Made by a program: the position numbers and the translations under genes. Source: Granulosicoccus sp964352535 (GTDB lineage Bacteria; Pseudomonadota; Gammaproteobacteria; Granulosicoccales; Granulosicoccaceae). Taken from it: a stretch of 7,391 nucleotides of DNA. Shown in pieces: positions 7,250-7,391 of the stretch (position 1 is its first letter; every line of letters starts with the position of its first letter). A model generated the notes under the pieces. It made no database searches. It worked only from the letters and a program-made list of their open reading frames with translations, and was not told where the DNA came from. The DNA is taken from positions 1 through 7,391 of the forward strand of contig CAYGSW010000278.1 of assembly GCA_964352535.1 (NCBI GenBank). Reading direction: 5' to 3'.

Positions 7250-7327
7250 CTACCTGATGGCTATTCTGTCTGTATTCAGAGCTTTGCGTCTGTGATCACA
7301 CAATGCAGCTAGTGCGACTTCATTCAC
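7250..7327 (-). CDS. Candidate 25-residue leader peptide upstream of pilE (uncertain)
   Basis: GTG 7327 is preceded by a full AGGAGG (7341-7336) at eight bases, the best Shine-Dalgarno match in the window. It opens a frame of 25 codons ending at TAG 7252-7250, about 75 bases before pilE. The peptide would read MNEVALAALCDHRRKALNTD and then RIAIR. I do not recognise it. There is no membrane segment and no run of one amino acid that would suggest attenuation. A chance purine run is quite possible. Confidence 0.22.
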   Translation of the reverse strand: MNEVALAALCDHRRKALNTDRIAIR

Positions 7328-7391
7328 TCTTACAGCCTCCTAGTAGTCCGTCAACCCGAAATATTAGGATTCAGAGTTCACCAGCCGCCGC

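Larger units (their letters stand above)
7177..7391. other. Region upstream of pilE
   Basis: About 215 bp precede pilE with no recognised gene. The region should hold the promoter of the locus. A TTGACG (7354-7349 on the minus strand) resembles a -35 box, but no good -10 box lies at the right distance. I found no GG-N10-GC sigma-54 element. The octamer CTCTGAAT occurs twice on the minus strand. A 10-bp palindrome TGTGATCACA lies at 7291-7300. Confidence 0.45.

Noticed and set aside
7291..7300. TGTGATCACA as a CRP/Vfr site upstream of pilE
   Set aside because: The half-sites TGTGA and TCACA abut directly. CRP and Vfr sites need six bases between them.
1..7391. CRISPR arrays, insertion sequences, tRNA/rRNA genes, toxin-antitoxin or phage genes
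   Set aside because: I saw no direct repeat array, transposase motif, terminal inverted repeats or RNA gene signature. The window is fully explained by pilus genes and short spacers.

Overview
The window is one type IV pilus (T4P) minor-pilin locus. Every gene I can support lies on the minus strand, so transcription runs from high to low coordinates. In that order the genes are pilE, a fimT/fimU-type gene (GspH/FimT family), pilV, pilW, pilX and pilY1. pilY1 runs off the left edge. The gene content and protein motifs match the fimU-pilV-pilW-pilX-pilY1-pilE type of cluster known from Pseudomonas and other Gammaproteobacteria. Roughly balanced base composition and the style of the PilY1 protein suggest a gammaproteobacterium, perhaps aquatic. 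The sequence does not let me name a genus.

Layout, right to left. Positions 7391-7177 are an upstream region with one weak candidate leader peptide and no gene I am sure of. pilE occupies 7176-6754. A gap of about 120 bp follows, carrying a perfect 7-bp inverted repeat. Then fimT (6631-5981), pilV (5984-5442), pilW (5445-4279) and pilX (4279-3800) are fused end to end, with stop/start overlaps of 4, 4 and 1 bases. A 168-bp non-coding gap (3799-3632) follows. pilY1 then starts at 3631 and stays open for 1210 codons to the window edge.

How they work together: the five small proteins have class III (prepilin-peptidase) leaders and are expected to be processed by PilD. By analogy with Pseudomonas, FimU/PilV/PilW/PilX/PilE form a priming complex with PilY1 in the inner membrane. 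That complex starts pilus assembly and ends up at the pilus tip, where PilY1 acts in adhesion, surface sensing and control of retraction.

Two departures from the textbook cluster stand out. First, the von Willebrand factor A (vWA) domain of PilY1 is split by about 400 residues holding two related beta-rich modules, a tandem duplication inside the domain. Second, pilE sits at the promoter-proximal end instead of after pilY1, and PilX looks short at its C-terminus just before the only large gap in the block. I found no evidence of a wholly new system. The PilY1 architecture is the most interesting signal.
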